A DNA stretch of 64,000 bases from Rhodopseudomonas rhenobacensis (GTDB lineage Bacteria; Pseudomonadota; Alphaproteobacteria; Rhizobiales; Xanthobacteraceae): positions 186,001-250,000 of the forward strand of contig NZ_JACHIH010000004.1 of assembly GCF_014203125.1 (NCBI RefSeq), in the 5' to 3' direction. Position numbers and translations under genes: made by a program. Below the pieces are notes generated by a model. The model was not told the DNA's origin. It did not search any database and saw only the letters and a list, made by a program, of their open reading frames with translations. Positions 9,548 to 18,652 of the stretch are shown one piece after another (the stretch's first letter is position 1; every line of letters begins with the position of its first letter).

Positions 9548-11749
9548 CTAGGACGACTGCTGCCGCTCCGCCTTGCGGGTGAGCCTGCGCGGCGACGATT
9601 CCTTGAGCGACTTTCCACGGCCTGACAGACTCGGATTGGTCATGAAGTATTTGTGCACGTTGAAGGGCTCCTCGCCCTTCGCGGCCTTCATACGCGTTGA
9701 CGACCCATCCGGCAATAACTGCCAGCTCTGCTCGGTATCCTTCAGGTTCGCCACCATGATCTGTTCAAGAACTTGCTGGTGTACCGTGGGATTTTGCAAC
9801 GGACAGAGCACCTCGACGCGGCGGTCGAGGTTGCGCGGCATCATGTCCGCCGAGGAAATGTACACCGCCGCCTTGGCGGACGGCAGGCCGTGGCCCATGC
9901 CGAAGCAATAGATCCGGCCGTGCTCGAGGAAGCGGCCGATGATCGATTTGACCCGGACGTTCTCCGACAGCCCCGGCACGCCGGGCCGCAGGCAGCAGAT
10001 CCCGCGCACCACCAGTTCGACCGAGACGCCGGCCTTCGAGGCCTCGTACAGCGCGTCGATGATGTCCGGATCGACCAGCGAATTCATCTTCAGCCAGATC
10101 GCCGCCGGCTTGCCGTTGCGGGCATACGCGGTTTCGCCGTGAATGTGCGCCAGCATGCATTCGCGTAAGGTCAGCGGCGACACCGCCATCTTTTCGATGT
10201 CGCTCGGCTCGGCATAGCCGGTGATGTAGTTGAACACCCGCGCCGCATCACGGCCGATCGCCGGATCGGAGGTGAAGTAGGACAGATCGGTGTAGATCCG
10301 CGCGGTGACCGGATGGTAGTTGCCGGTGCCGGTGTGAACGTAAGTGGTCAGGCCGCCGCCCTCGCGGCGCACCACCAGCGACAGCTTGGCGTGGGTCTTC
10401 AGTTCGAGGAAGCCGTACACCACCTGCACGCCGGCGCGCTCCAGATCGCGCGCCCAGCGGATATTGGCCTCTTCGTCGAACCGCGCCTTCAGCTCGACCA
10501 GCGCGGTCACCGACTTGCCGGCCTCCGCCGCCTCGACCAGCGTGCGCACGATCGGCGAATTGTTCGAGGTGCGGTACAGCGTCTGCTTGATCGCCACCAC
10601 GTCGGGATCGCGCGCGGCCTGCTGCAGAAACTGCACCACGACGTCGAACGATTCGTAAGGATGATGGACGATCAGATCCTTCTGGCGGATCGCGGCGAAG
10701 ATATCGCCGCCGTGATCGCGCACCCGCTCGGGATGCCGCGGCACGTAGGGCGTGAACTCGAGATCGGGGCGATCGAGCCGGGTCAGCTGCGACAACTCGT
10801 TCATCGCCAGCACGCCGTCGACCAGCAGCACCTCGTCGTCGGTGGTGGAGAGCGCGTGCTGCACGAAGGCGCGCAATTCGTCGGGCATGGTGGCTTCGAT
10901 CTCGAGCCGAATCACCGAGCCGCGGCGCCGCCGCTTCAGCGCGGTCTCGAACAGCCGCACCAGATCTTCGGCTTCTTCCTCGATTTCCAGTTCGGAATCC
11001 CGGATCACCCGGAACGCGCCCTGCCCTTTGACGACGTAGCCGGGAAACAGCCGGCCGATGAACAGCGAGGTCGCCTGCTCCAGCGTCATCACCCGCACCA
11101 CGCCGTCCTTGCCGGACGACGGCAGCCGGATGAAGCGGTCGATCCGGCCGGGCATGCGGATCAGCGCATTCATCGGCTTGCCGTCTTTCACCCGCGCCAG
11201 CTGCAGCGCGATGGTGAAGCCGAGGCTCGGAATGAACGGAAACGGATGCGCCGGGTCGATCGCCAGCGGGGTCAGCAGCGGGAAGATGTTGTGCAGGAAG
11301 TGGTCTTCGATCCAGGCCCGCTCCTGTTTGGTGGCGTCGCGGCCGTCGAGCAAGGCGATGCCGACCTCGCCGAGGATGACGCGCAGGTCACGCCAGATCG
11401 CCTGCTGGTCGCTGCCCAGCCGCGACACCGCTTCGTTGATCAGCACCAATTGTTCGGCCGGCGACAGCCCGTCCGGGCTGCGTTCGGTGATCCCTTCGCG
11501 CACCTGGGCCTTGATGCCGGCGACCCGGACCATGAAGAATTCATCGAGGTTGTTGGCGGAGATCGACAGAAACCGCACCCGCTCCAGCGCCGGATGGCTG
11601 GGATTGACGGCCTCTTCCAGCACCCGGCGATTGAAATGCAGCCAGGACAATTCGCGATTGATGAACCGCTCGGGCCCCGTCGCAATCACCGAAGCGGCTT
11701 CGGTTTCGCCATTTTTCTCTTCAATAGCAATAGCTTGCGACAAGCTCAT
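9548..11749 (-). CDS. ppk: polyphosphate kinase 1
   Basis: 733 residues. It reversibly polymerises the gamma-phosphate of ATP into polyphosphate. The N-domain starts [20 protein letters not shown]; the catalytic PLD-like part has [24 protein letters not shown], and [12 protein letters not shown], where His453 is the expected phosphohistidine; a second HxK-like block and [21 protein letters not shown] follow. The length fits the family. A PHO box lies about 70 bases upstream (11820-11837), and ppx follows nine bases downstream. The hda-like gene upstream is on the same strand, but a 150-base gap and the PHO box suggest an independent promoter. Confidence 0.97.
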   Translation of the reverse strand: MSLSQAIAIEEKNGETEAASVIATGPERFINRELSWLHFNRRVLEEAVNPSHPALERVRFLSISANNLDEFFMVRVAGIKAQVREGITERSPDGLSPAEQLVLINEAVSRLGSDQQAIWRDLRVILGEVGIALLDGRDATKQERAWIEDHFLHNIFPLLTPLAIDPAHPFPFIPSLGFTIALQLARVKDGKPMNALIRMPGRIDRFIRLPSSGKDGVVRVMTLEQATSLFIGRLFPGYVVKGQGAFRVIRDSELEIEEEAEDLVRLFETALKRRRRGSVIRLEIEATMPDELRAFVQHALSTTDDEVLLVDGVLAMNELSQLTRLDRPDLEFTPYVPRHPERVRDHGGDIFAAIRQKDLIVHHPYESFDVVVQFLQQAARDPDVVAIKQTLYRTSNNSPIVRTLVEAAEAGKSVTALVELKARFDEEANIRWARDLERAGVQVVYGFLELKTHAKLSLVVRREGGGLTTYVHTGTGNYHPVTARIYTDLSYFTSDPAIGRDAARVFNYITGYAEPSDIEKMAVSPLTLRECMLAHIHGETAYARNGKPAAIWLKMNSLVDPDIIDALYEASKAGVSVELVVRGICCLRPGVPGLSENVRVKSIIGRFLEHGRIYCFGMGHGLPSAKAAVYISSADMMPRNLDRRVEVLCPLQNPTVHQQVLEQIMVANLKDTEQSWQLLPDGSSTRMKAAKGEEPFNVHKYFMTNPSLSGRGKSLKESSPRRLTRKAERQQSS

Positions 11750-11819
11750 CAGGACATCTATCCATGCAGGCGAATGACGGGGGCGTTCAACGATCGGCCG
11801 CGGACCATCGCTGATAGTT

Positions 11820-11837
11820 GTGACAGTTCTCTGACAT
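11820..11837 (-). promoter_or_regulatory. PHO box upstream of ppk
   Basis: Read on the minus strand the bases are ATGTCAGAGAACTGTCAC: two TGTCA half-sites exactly 11 bases apart, matching 15 of 18 positions of the PhoB consensus CTGTCATAAAACTGTCAC. It lies 71 bases before the ppk ATG, a usual position for PhoB activation. Confidence 0.75.
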
Positions 11838-11899
11838 TGAGGGGCCTGCGGCGAACCGCGTCAAGCGGCGTCGCGCGGGCACGATGCCGCGGCGATGAC

Positions 11900-12601
11900 T
11901 CAGAGATCGCGCAATAGTTCCGCGGCCAGCGCCCGGGTCACCGGCCGGCCGAGCCGCAGCGCCTCGGTGTCGAGCCGCTCCACCACCTGCCGTGCCGCCG
12001 CGAACGAGCGGTCGATCCGATTGGCCAGAAAGCTCACCAGGTTTTCGTCGACGCTCATCTGCCGGTCGGCGCAGAATTTGACGATCAGGGCGCGAAACAG
12101 CTGGTCGTCGGGCGGCTGCAGCGTCACCACCGGCACCGCGCGCAGCCGCGAGCGCAGGTCGCGCAAGTCGATCTGAAACGCCGAGGGCGGCAGCCGCGAG
12201 GTGATCAGCACATAGGCCTGATCCTCGCGCGCCAGATTGAGCAGATGAAACAGCGCCCGCTCGTCAATGCTGGGCGGGCAGAAATCCTCGACCACCAGCG
12301 CCCCGGTCGCCAGCGCGCCCGGCACCGCGGCCGAGGTCAGCGCATGCGCGGTGATGGCGCGGGCGCCGGCCTGCTCGGCCCAGATCGAGGACAGATGGCT
12401 CTTGCCGGAGCCTTCCGGCCCGGTCAGCAGCATCACCCGGTTCGGCCAGTCCGGCCAATGGTCGATCAGCGTCAAGGCTTCGCTGTTGGCGGGACCTTCG
12501 AGGAAATCGTCGCGCGACAGGCTCTCGGCATGCGGCAAAGCCAAGGCCAGTTGACGAGGTTGAACGCGGGCTGCCACGCGATTACTCCATGCCGGCTCCA
12601 C
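11900..12601 (-). CDS. DnaA-related regulatory protein (HdaA-like)
   Basis: 233 residues. It is a compact AAA+ protein related to DnaA domain III: LPHAESLSRDDFLEGPANSEALTLI at the N-terminus, a Walker A-like loop TGPEGSGKSHL near residue 60, the Walker B-like stretch ALVVEDF near residue 100, and ITSRLPPSAFQIDLRDLRSRLRAV as the sensor region. The DnaA DNA-binding domain IV is absent, as in Hda proteins that promote DnaA-ATP hydrolysis with the sliding clamp. The N-terminal QPRQLALALP resembles the clamp-binding QL(S/A)L motif. It lies 64 bases downstream of the pgsA-like gene on the same strand. DnaA-paralogue identity is firm; the Hda role is inferred. Confidence 0.85.
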   Translation of the reverse strand: MEPAWSNRVAARVQPRQLALALPHAESLSRDDFLEGPANSEALTLIDHWPDWPNRVMLLTGPEGSGKSHLSSIWAEQAGARAITAHALTSAAVPGALATGALVVEDFCPPSIDERALFHLLNLAREDQAYVLITSRLPPSAFQIDLRDLRSRLRAVPVVTLQPPDDQLFRALIVKFCADRQMSVDENLVSFLANRIDRSFAAARQVVERLDTEALRLGRPVTRALAAELLRDL

Positions 12602-12665
12602 CGGCCTTGTCGTCCACTCTAGCGCAGATCGGTCGTCCGGGGAGACGTTTGTCGGGGACCCGGCG

Positions 12666-13211
12666 CTATTGACGGCGCTCGACGGTGCCCATGTGCTTGG
12701 TCCATTCGACGAGATAGAAGGACACCGAAAGCAAGGTCAAGACGGCCACCAGGCCCATTAGAATAAGATCGTAAGGCTCCGGCGAAACCCCGAAGCCGAG
12801 CGCCGCCAGGATCAAGGCGGCGAAGCTGACCTGCGCCACGGTGTTGAGCTTCGACACCATCAGGGGCTTCATCGGGATCGGCTTGCCGAACACCCAGGAC
12901 ACGATCACCGCGCCGACGATCATGATGTCGCGCGACACCACCAAAATCACCAGCCAGCGCGGGATCGCGTTCTCGATTCCCAGCGCCACATAGATCGACA
13001 CCAACAGCGCCTTGTCGGCCAACGGGTCGAGCAGCGCGCCCAATTCGCTCGCCATGTTGAACCGCTTGGCGAGGAAGCCGTCGACCGCGTCGCTGACGCC
13101 GGCGACGATGAACAGCGCGAAGGCGATTTCCATCTGATTGGACGCGATCGCCCAGACGATCACCGGCACCAGCAGAATGCGGCCGAGCGTAATGATGTTT
13201 GGAATGCTCAC
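12666..13211 (-). CDS. pgsA: CDP-alcohol phosphatidyltransferase (PgsA-like)
   Basis: 181 residues from a GTG at 13211, giving the typical start [19 protein letters not shown]; the frame is open further upstream with ATGs at 13275 and 13313. It is an integral membrane enzyme expected to make phosphatidylglycerol-phosphate or a related phospholipid from CDP-diacylglycerol. The full family signature is visible: [10 protein letters not shown], then [10 protein letters not shown], that is DGx2ARx8Gx3Dx3D with Lys for Ala-Arg spacing variation. There are about four hydrophobic segments. These proteins in rhizobia can be PgsA or a related CDP-alcohol transferase, so the exact acceptor is not certain. 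Confidence 0.82.
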   Translation of the reverse strand: MSIPNIITLGRILLVPVIVWAIASNQMEIAFALFIVAGVSDAVDGFLAKRFNMASELGALLDPLADKALLVSIYVALGIENAIPRWLVILVVSRDIMIVGAVIVSWVFGKPIPMKPLMVSKLNTVAQVSFAALILAALGFGVSPEPYDLILMGLVAVLTLLSVSFYLVEWTKHMGTVERRQ

Positions 13212-13465
13212 GCAACGATTCCGGCTCCCGGCCTCACTGCCAACACGCGACTGAACTCTGGCGACCGGGGTCTGCATCCTGTCTACATAATATAACGCCG
13301 GCACGCGAGCCATTGCACGTTGGCGTAATCCGACGTAACCAGCCCGGCATTACAAGGCCCGCGGCCGGCCGGGGTTCCCCTGCGGCGGCGCGTGGCGCTA
13401 TGGTTAATCCAGTCGAGCATTTCGCGCCGGCGAACTGGCTCGCCGCAATGCCCCAGGATACGGCT

Positions 13466-14539
13466 ATGACCGACCGCAAGAACGGCCTCACCTATGCCGA
13501 CGCCGGTGTCGATATCGACGCCGGCAACCGCCTCGTCGATCTGATCAAGCCGATGGTCCGGGCCACCGCCCGCCCCGGCGCCGACGCCGAAATCGGCGGC
13601 TTTGGCGGCCTGTTCGATCTGAAGGCTGCGGGCTTCAAGGATCCGGTGCTGGTCGCCGCCACCGACGGCGTCGGCACCAAGGTCAAGATCGCGATCGAGG
13701 CCGGGCTGCATACCGGGATCGGCATCGATTTGGTGGCGATGTCGGTCAACGACCTCGTGGTGCAGGGCGCCGAGCCCTTGTTCTTTCTCGACTACTTCGC
13801 CTGCGGCAAGCTCGATCCGGAGGCCACCGCGGCGATCGTCGCCGGCATCGCCGAGGGCTGCCGCGACTCCGGATGTGCGCTGATCGGCGGCGAGACCGCG
13901 GAAATGCCCGGCCTCTACAAGGACGGCGATTACGATCTCGCCGGTTTCGCGGTCGGCGCGGCCGAACGCGGCACCCTGCTCCCCACCAAGGACATCGCCG
14001 AAGGCGACGTGGTGATCGGGCTGGCCTCCTCCGGCGTGCATTCCAACGGCTTCTCGCTGGTGCGCAAGATCGTCGAACGCTCCGGCCTCGGCTACGACGC
14101 CAACGCGCCGTTCTCGCCGGTGATGACGCTCGGCGGCGCGCTGTTGGCGCCGACCAAGCTCTATGTGAAATCCTGCCTGCGCGCGATCCGCGAGACCGGC
14201 GCGGTGAAGGGCCTCGCCCACATCACCGGCGGCGGCTTCACCGACAACATTCCTCGCGTGCTGCCGGCGCATCTCGGCGTCGGCATCGACCTGCCGCGGC
14301 TGCCCGTGTTGCCGGTATTCAAATGGCTGGCCGAGCAAGGCGAGATCGCCGAACTTGAGCTGCTGCGCACCTTCAATTGCGGCATCGGCATGATCGCCAT
14401 CGTCAGGGCCGACGCGGTCGAACGGGTCAGCGAGATTCTGACCGAGGCCGGCGAAACCGTCTGCCTGCTCGGCGAAGTCATCAAAGCCAAGGGCGAGCAC
14501 CGCGTGGTCTATAGCGGCCATCTCGATCTGGCGTGGTGA
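13466..14539 (+). CDS. purM: phosphoribosylformylglycinamidine cyclo-ligase (AIR synthetase)
   Basis: 357 residues from the ATG at 13466, which has AGGA eight bases upstream; the frame is open from 13199 but family proteins begin at [17 protein letters not shown]. It closes the imidazole ring of FGAM with ATP in purine synthesis. Conserved blocks are [51 protein letters not shown] and [16 protein letters not shown]. The stop overlaps the purN start by four bases (GTGA), giving a tight purMN operon. It is divergent from the pgsA-like gene. Confidence 0.97.
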   Translation: MTDRKNGLTYADAGVDIDAGNRLVDLIKPMVRATARPGADAEIGGFGGLFDLKAAGFKDPVLVAATDGVGTKVKIAIEAGLHTGIGIDLVAMSVNDLVVQGAEPLFFLDYFACGKLDPEATAAIVAGIAEGCRDSGCALIGGETAEMPGLYKDGDYDLAGFAVGAAERGTLLPTKDIAEGDVVIGLASSGVHSNGFSLVRKIVERSGLGYDANAPFSPVMTLGGALLAPTKLYVKSCLRAIRETGAVKGLAHITGGGFTDNIPRVLPAHLGVGIDLPRLPVLPVFKWLAEQGEIAELELLRTFNCGIGMIAIVRADAVERVSEILTEAGETVCLLGEVIKAKGEHRVVYSGHLDLAW

Positions 14540-15201
14540 GCCCCGTGAAGCGTCGCGTTGCCATCCTGATTTCCGGGCGCGGCTCCAACATGGCCGCGCT
14601 GATCGACGCCGCCGCGGCCGATGCGGATTTTCCCGCCGACATCGTCGCGGTGATGTCCAACACCGCCTCGGCCGGCGGCCTCGCAATCGCCGAACAGGCC
14701 GGCATCCCGACCGTGGTGGTGGAGAGCAAGCCGTTCGGCAAGGATCGCGCCGGCTTCGAGGCCAAGCTGCAGGCGGCGCTCGACGACGCCCGCGTCGAGC
14801 TGATTTGCCTGGGCGGCTTCATGCGGCTGTTCACCGCCGAATTCGTGCAGCGCTGGCACGGCAAGATTCTGAACATCCACCCCTCGCTGCTGCCGTCGTT
14901 TCCCGGGCTCGACCCGCACGGCCAGGCGCTGCGCGCCGGCGTCAAGATTTCCGGCGCGACGGTGCATTTCGTGATTCCGGAAACCGATGCCGGCCCGATC
15001 GTGATGCAGGGCGCGGTCGCGGTGCGCGACGACGACGACGCCGAGAGCTTGGCCGCGCGGGTGCTGAGCGTCGAACACAAGATCTATCCGGAAGCGCTGC
15101 GGCTGGTGGCCTCGGACGCCGCCCGGCTCGACGGCGACTATTGCCGGCTGGTGACGTTGCAGAGCTGCGATGACAGCCTGATCGTGCCGCCGCCGCGTTG
15201 A
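14536..15201 (+). CDS. purN: phosphoribosylglycinamide formyltransferase
   Basis: 221 residues from the GTG at 14536, which overlaps the purM stop as GTGA; a GTG three bases earlier is an alternative. It transfers a formyl group from 10-formyl-THF to GAR. Visible are the [14 protein letters not shown] phosphate loop at the N-terminus, LGGFMRLF, the catalytic Asn-His block [18 protein letters not shown] near residue 110, and the AsP-containing [19 protein letters not shown] six-base dyad (15203-15221) follows, between it and the convergent LysR gene, without a T tract. Confidence 0.97.
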   Translation: MSPVKRRVAILISGRGSNMAALIDAAAADADFPADIVAVMSNTASAGGLAIAEQAGIPTVVVESKPFGKDRAGFEAKLQAALDDARVELICLGGFMRLFTAEFVQRWHGKILNIHPSLLPSFPGLDPHGQALRAGVKISGATVHFVIPETDAGPIVMQGAVAVRDDDDAESLAARVLSVEHKIYPEALRLVASDAARLDGDYCRLVTLQSCDDSLIVPPPR

Positions 15202-15230
15202 CCTCGGCGGCGCTGGCCGAGCTGCAGCAT

Positions 15231-16154
15231 CTATGACGCGGCGCTGCCGGCCTCCTCGGCCGCGGTTTCGGAAAAATGCTGCATCATCCACAGCGCCGCC
15301 GGCCCGAGCGGGCGTGACGCCAGATGCGCTGCGCCCATTACCAAATGCGCGGTCCGAGCGTCGAACTCGGCGGGATGGATCACCTTGAGACGGCCGTCGC
15401 GCACGTCATCGGCCACCAGATGCGTCGGCATGCTGCCCCAGCCGAGCCCGGCCAACAGCATGGCGTGCTTGGTGCCGAGATCCGCCACCCGCCAAGTCTG
15501 CGACGACAGCACGCCGTAATCGCGGCCCTCGGTGAGCGCCGAGCGATCGGTGAGCACCAGCTGCAGATGGCGCCGGATGACGTCGGTCGGAATCGGTCCA
15601 TCCAGCTGCGCCAGCGGATGGTCCTGCGCCACCACCGGCAACAGCTGCACGGTGAGCAGCGGCACGTGCTGCAGCCCCGCCGTATCGCTGAACACCAGCG
15701 GCAACAGCCCGATCATGCAGGTGCCGTTGAGCACGAATTCCGCCCCCGCCCCCATCGACTGCACGTAGATCCGCGGCGGCACCGTCGGGAATTTGGCCGT
15801 GAACGCGCGCAGCGCCTCGACCAGCCGCGGCATCGGAAACATCGCGTCGATCACCACCGTCAGTTCGGCTTCCAGCCCGCCGGCGAGCCCCTGCGCCTGA
15901 TCGCGAAGCGCGGCGGTTTCCTCGACGATGCGCCGGGCCCGCGGCAACAATGCGCGTCCGGCGTCGGTGAGCGACGGCCGATAGCTCGAGCGATCGAACA
16001 GCGCCACGCCGAGCTGCGCCTCCAGCTTTTGGATGCCATAGGTGACCGCCGATTGCGCGCGGTTGAGTTTTCGCGCGGCGCCCGAAAAGCTGCCGTGATC
16101 GACCACGGCGAGCAGAAGCTGGATTTGGTCGAGGGTGAGGGCATCAGACATCAT
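15231..16154 (-). CDS. LysR-family transcriptional regulator
   Basis: 307 residues (two consecutive ATGs at 16154 and 16151). The winged helix-turn-helix spans residues 8-66 (LDQIQLLLAVVDHGSFSGAARKLNRAQSAVTYGIQKLEAQLG). The rest is a substrate-binding-like effector domain of standard length. It is divergent from the yceI-b561-yceI operon and separated from it by 94 bases containing a LysR-type T-N11-A inverted repeat that overlaps its own start codon, so it probably autoregulates and controls the operon. The inducer is unknown. Confidence 0.93.
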   Translation of the reverse strand: MMSDALTLDQIQLLLAVVDHGSFSGAARKLNRAQSAVTYGIQKLEAQLGVALFDRSSYRPSLTDAGRALLPRARRIVEETAALRDQAQGLAGGLEAELTVVIDAMFPMPRLVEALRAFTAKFPTVPPRIYVQSMGAGAEFVLNGTCMIGLLPLVFSDTAGLQHVPLLTVQLLPVVAQDHPLAQLDGPIPTDVIRRHLQLVLTDRSALTEGRDYGVLSSQTWRVADLGTKHAMLLAGLGWGSMPTHLVADDVRDGRLKVIHPAEFDARTAHLVMGAAHLASRPLGPAALWMMQHFSETAAEEAGSAAS

Positions 16155-16167
16155 CTAAATTATAGAT
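16153..16167. promoter_or_regulatory. LysR-type operator (T-N11-A inverted repeat)
   Basis: The bases ATCTAAATTATAGAT form a perfect ATCTA-N5-TAGAT dyad with the T-N11-A spacing typical of LysR regulator sites. It covers the start of the lysR gene and sits 82 bases before the yceI ATG, suiting both autorepression and control of the divergent operon. Confidence 0.65.
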
Positions 16168-16248
16168 CATGCCAAGCTAAACTCTTTCTCTATTTTCGGA
16201 CAAAGTCTTGGGCTAAACGCTATCAACTTGCAAAAAGGAGCTATTTTC

Positions 16249-16854
16249 ATGGCGCGATCTCTGCTGTTGCCCGTCCTGGCCGTCACCTTGGCCTTCACCG
16301 TCCCGGCGCTGGCGCAAACCGCCGCGGCCCCTCAGGTCGAGGCCGGCACTTACGCCGTCGATCCCGGCCACACCCAGGTGGAGTTCGGCGTCTCCCATAT
16401 GGGCTTCAGCAATTTCCGCGGCCGGTTCAGCGACGCCTCGGGCGCGCTGCAGCTCGATCCGAAGGCGCCGGCGAAGAGCACCTTCGACGTCACCGTGCCG
16501 ACCATCTCGGTGAATACGCCGGTCGCCAAGCTCAATGACGAGCTGAAGGGCGACCAGTGGCTCGACGCCAAGGCCTTCCCGCAGATCACCTTCAAGGCCA
16601 CCAGCGTCACCCCCACCGGCCCGAACGAAGCCAAGGTGACCGGCAATTTCACCCTGCACGGCGTCACCAAGCCGCTGACGCTCAATGCCAAGCTGCACGG
16701 CGCCGGCGTCAATCCGCTGAACAAGAAGGTCACTGTTGGCTTCGATCTCACCGGCTCGCTCAAGCGCAGCGATTTCGGCGTCAAGACCTACGTGCCGCTG
16801 ATCGGCGACGAGGTCGATATCACCATCAGCGCCGCCTTCGAAAAGCAGAGCTGA
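16249..16854 (+). CDS. YceI-family periplasmic isoprenoid-binding protein (first copy)
   Basis: 201 residues from the ATG at 16249, with AAGGAG upstream. A Sec signal peptide (LLLPVLAVTLAFTVPALAQ) ends near residue 23. The mature YceI lipocalin-like barrel begins GTYAVDPGHTQVEFGVSHMGFSNFRGRFSDASG and includes WLDAKAFPQITFKATSV and GNFTLHGVTKPLTL, all diagnostic. YceI proteins bind polyisoprenoids, with octaprenyl-type ligands known for homologues. It is the first gene of an operon with cytochrome b561 and a second YceI. Confidence 0.93.
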   Translation: MARSLLLPVLAVTLAFTVPALAQTAAAPQVEAGTYAVDPGHTQVEFGVSHMGFSNFRGRFSDASGALQLDPKAPAKSTFDVTVPTISVNTPVAKLNDELKGDQWLDAKAFPQITFKATSVTPTGPNEAKVTGNFTLHGVTKPLTLNAKLHGAGVNPLNKKVTVGFDLTGSLKRSDFGVKTYVPLIGDEVDITISAAFEKQS

Positions 16855-16874
16855 CCAACGCGGACGCGGTCGCG

Positions 16875-17486
16875 ATGACCCGTTCTCGCTACACCGGCGT
16901 TGCGATCGGCCTGCATTGGCTGATCGCAGCGCTGATCGTCGCGCTGATCGTCATCGGCCTGACGATGGCGCACGCGCCGATCGCGATGGCGACCAAGTTT
17001 CAGCTCTATCAGCTGCACAAATCGATCGGCATCAGCGTCCTCGGCCTCGCCGTGCTGCGGGTGTTGTGGCGGTTGACGCATCGGCCGCCGGCCTTGCCGG
17101 AGCGTATGCCGCAACTCGAGCGCAAGGCCGCGGCCGGCAGCCATGCGCTGCTGTATTTGTTCATGATCGGACTGCCGTTGACCGGCTGGGCGCTGGTCTC
17201 CGCCTCGCCGCTGAAAATTCCGACCGTACTGTTCGGGGTATTGAGCTGGCCCGATCTGCCGTGGCTGCCGCACTTGGCCGACAAGGCACGCTGGTCGGCG
17301 GTGTTCGACAACATCCACGCCTATGGCGCCTTCGTGCTGATCGCGCTGATCGGGCTGCACAGCGCCGCGGCGCTGCGGCATCATTTTGTCGTCGGTGACG
17401 ATGTGCTGCATCGGATGCTGCCGGGCGTGAAGCCCGCGGGCAAAACCGCGTCGGACGGCGCGCCTTCGGAAAGGACACCGACATGA
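16875..17486 (+). CDS. cytochrome b561 family protein
   Basis: 203 residues from the ATG at 16875; the frame is open further upstream within yceI. It is a four-helix integral membrane di-heme b cytochrome expected to shuttle electrons between quinol and periplasmic acceptors. Candidate heme ligands are His14 (GLHW), the His in YQLHKSIG, the His in GSHALLYLFMIG and those in NIHAYGAFVLIALIGLHSAAALRHHF. Its stop overlaps the second yceI start (ATGA). Association of b561 with YceI is common in proteobacteria, and a quinone link is plausible because YceI binds isoprenoid chains. Confidence 0.92.
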   Translation: MTRSRYTGVAIGLHWLIAALIVALIVIGLTMAHAPIAMATKFQLYQLHKSIGISVLGLAVLRVLWRLTHRPPALPERMPQLERKAAAGSHALLYLFMIGLPLTGWALVSASPLKIPTVLFGVLSWPDLPWLPHLADKARWSAVFDNIHAYGAFVLIALIGLHSAAALRHHFVVGDDVLHRMLPGVKPAGKTASDGAPSERTPT

Positions 17487-18061
17487 TCGGATTTTTTGCC
17501 AAAGCCGCGCGGATTTTGGCCGTGGCCACGCTCGGCGTCGTTGTTAGCAACGCCGCCGAGGCTTCCAGCTGGAAGGTCGATCCGGCGCGCAGCCAGATCG
17601 GGTTTTCCGGCACGCAAACCGGCGAACGCTTTCAGGGCAAGTTCGGCCGCTATCAGGCGACGATCGATTTCGACCCGGCCGCGCCCGAAGGCGGGCATGC
17701 GGTGATCGCGATCGAACTCGGCAGCGCCACGACCGGCGACAAGCAGCGCGACCAGGCGCTGCCCGGCGAAGACTGGTTCGACGTCTCCCGCTTCCCCACC
17801 GCGACCTTCGAGGCCAAGCGTTTCGTCGCCAAGGGCGGCAACGCCTATGAGGCGCAGGGCACGCTGTCGCTGCGCGGCGTCAGCCGCGACCTGGTGCTGC
17901 CGTTCACGCTCGACACGAAGGATGGCGTCGCCCACGCCAAGGGCCACGTCGATCTGCTGCGCAACGCCTATGGGGTCGGACAGAATGCCTGGAGCAGCGA
18001 CGCCTATGTGGCGTTTGCGGTCGGCGTCGATATCGACCTGATCGCCACAGCCGCCCCGTAG
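17483..18061 (+). CDS. YceI-family periplasmic protein (second copy)
   Basis: 192 residues, overlapping cytochrome b561 by four bases. A signal peptide ends near AEA (residue 24). The barrel begins SSWKVDPARSQIGFSGTQTGERFQGKFGRYQATIDFDP and includes the family blocks EDWFDVSRFPTATFEAKRF and GTLSLRGVSRDLVLPFTL. It differs clearly from the first copy, so the pair is not a recent duplication. It probably has a related but different ligand or partner. Confidence 0.92.
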   Translation: MIGFFAKAARILAVATLGVVVSNAAEASSWKVDPARSQIGFSGTQTGERFQGKFGRYQATIDFDPAAPEGGHAVIAIELGSATTGDKQRDQALPGEDWFDVSRFPTATFEAKRFVAKGGNAYEAQGTLSLRGVSRDLVLPFTLDTKDGVAHAKGHVDLLRNAYGVGQNAWSSDAYVAFAVGVDIDLIATAAP

Positions 18062-18062
18062 C

Positions 18063-18089
18063 AAAAAACCCCCGGCTGCGCGCCGGGGG
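18063..18089 (-). terminator. intrinsic terminator of the cold-shock gene
   Basis: On the minus strand a perfect eight-base stem (CCCCCGGC 18069-18076 with GCCGGGGG 18082-18089, five-base loop) is followed by six T. It is 30 bases beyond the csp stop. The hairpin also lies just after the yceI stop on the plus strand but has no T tract in that direction. Confidence 0.8.
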
Positions 18090-18119
18090 CCGTCGTCACA
18101 ATCACTGCGCGATGGCGGG

Positions 18120-18323
18120 TTACGAGATCTTCAAGTTTTCCGCGGAGGTCTTGCCGCGATTTTCGACCAGCTCATACTCGATGGCCTGGTTCTCATTGAG
18201 GGTGCTAAGTCCCGCGCGTTCGACCGCCGAGATATGGACGAACACGTCCTTGTCCCCGGTGGTCGGCCGGATGAACCCATAGCCCTTGGTCGGGTTGAAC
18301 CACTTGACGGTGCCCTTCTGCAT
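18120..18323 (-). CDS. cspA: cold-shock domain protein
   Basis: 67 residues, a single OB-fold cold-shock domain. RNP1 (KGYGFIRP) and RNP2 (VFVHISAV) are present, following the usual MQKGTVKWFN start. It acts as an RNA chaperone in the cytosol. The ribosome site GGAGGAG precedes the ATG by about eight bases. A long upstream gap (18324-18652) may hold a structured leader, as is usual for csp genes. Which paralogue this is among several csp genes cannot be told. Confidence 0.95.
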   Translation of the reverse strand: MQKGTVKWFNPTKGYGFIRPTTGDKDVFVHISAVERAGLSTLNENQAIEYELVENRGKTSAENLKIS

Positions 18324-18652
18324 CGTCTGTCTCCTCCAGCGCGCTTGCTCGCAAAAGTGGCTACCGGCATTGCGATCAGTCGGCGCGCATCCTTATGGTC
18401 ATTTGAGAGCGCTTTCCGCCGGCAAGCCGGATCCCACCCTGCCGCAAAAACACCCACGACGAAAAAGACGCGCCACGCTTGATGCGTGCCGCGCCACAAA
18501 CCGGCTTCCGGATGTCTGTTTGTTTTCGGGTCGTGAAACGCACAGTCGAACGGCCTAATTCCGATTGTGAAGCGATTGCAACACGAAACGGCGGTATTCG
18601 CAAGCCTCCGGGCGAAGCCAGCCCTGCACCGCGCGGCGTCCGCTGTCGTTGA
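18324..18652. other. gap between csp and the TerC gene
   Basis: About 330 bases upstream of csp on its strand. It contains A+T-richer stretches and short dyads, and probably holds the csp promoter and a long 5' leader. I see no convincing gene; frames open here lack ribosome sites and family resemblance. Confidence 0.5.

Noticed and set aside
18376-18603. Possible small gene upstream of csp
   Set aside because: No ribosome site or homology by eye; better explained as csp leader and promoter DNA.
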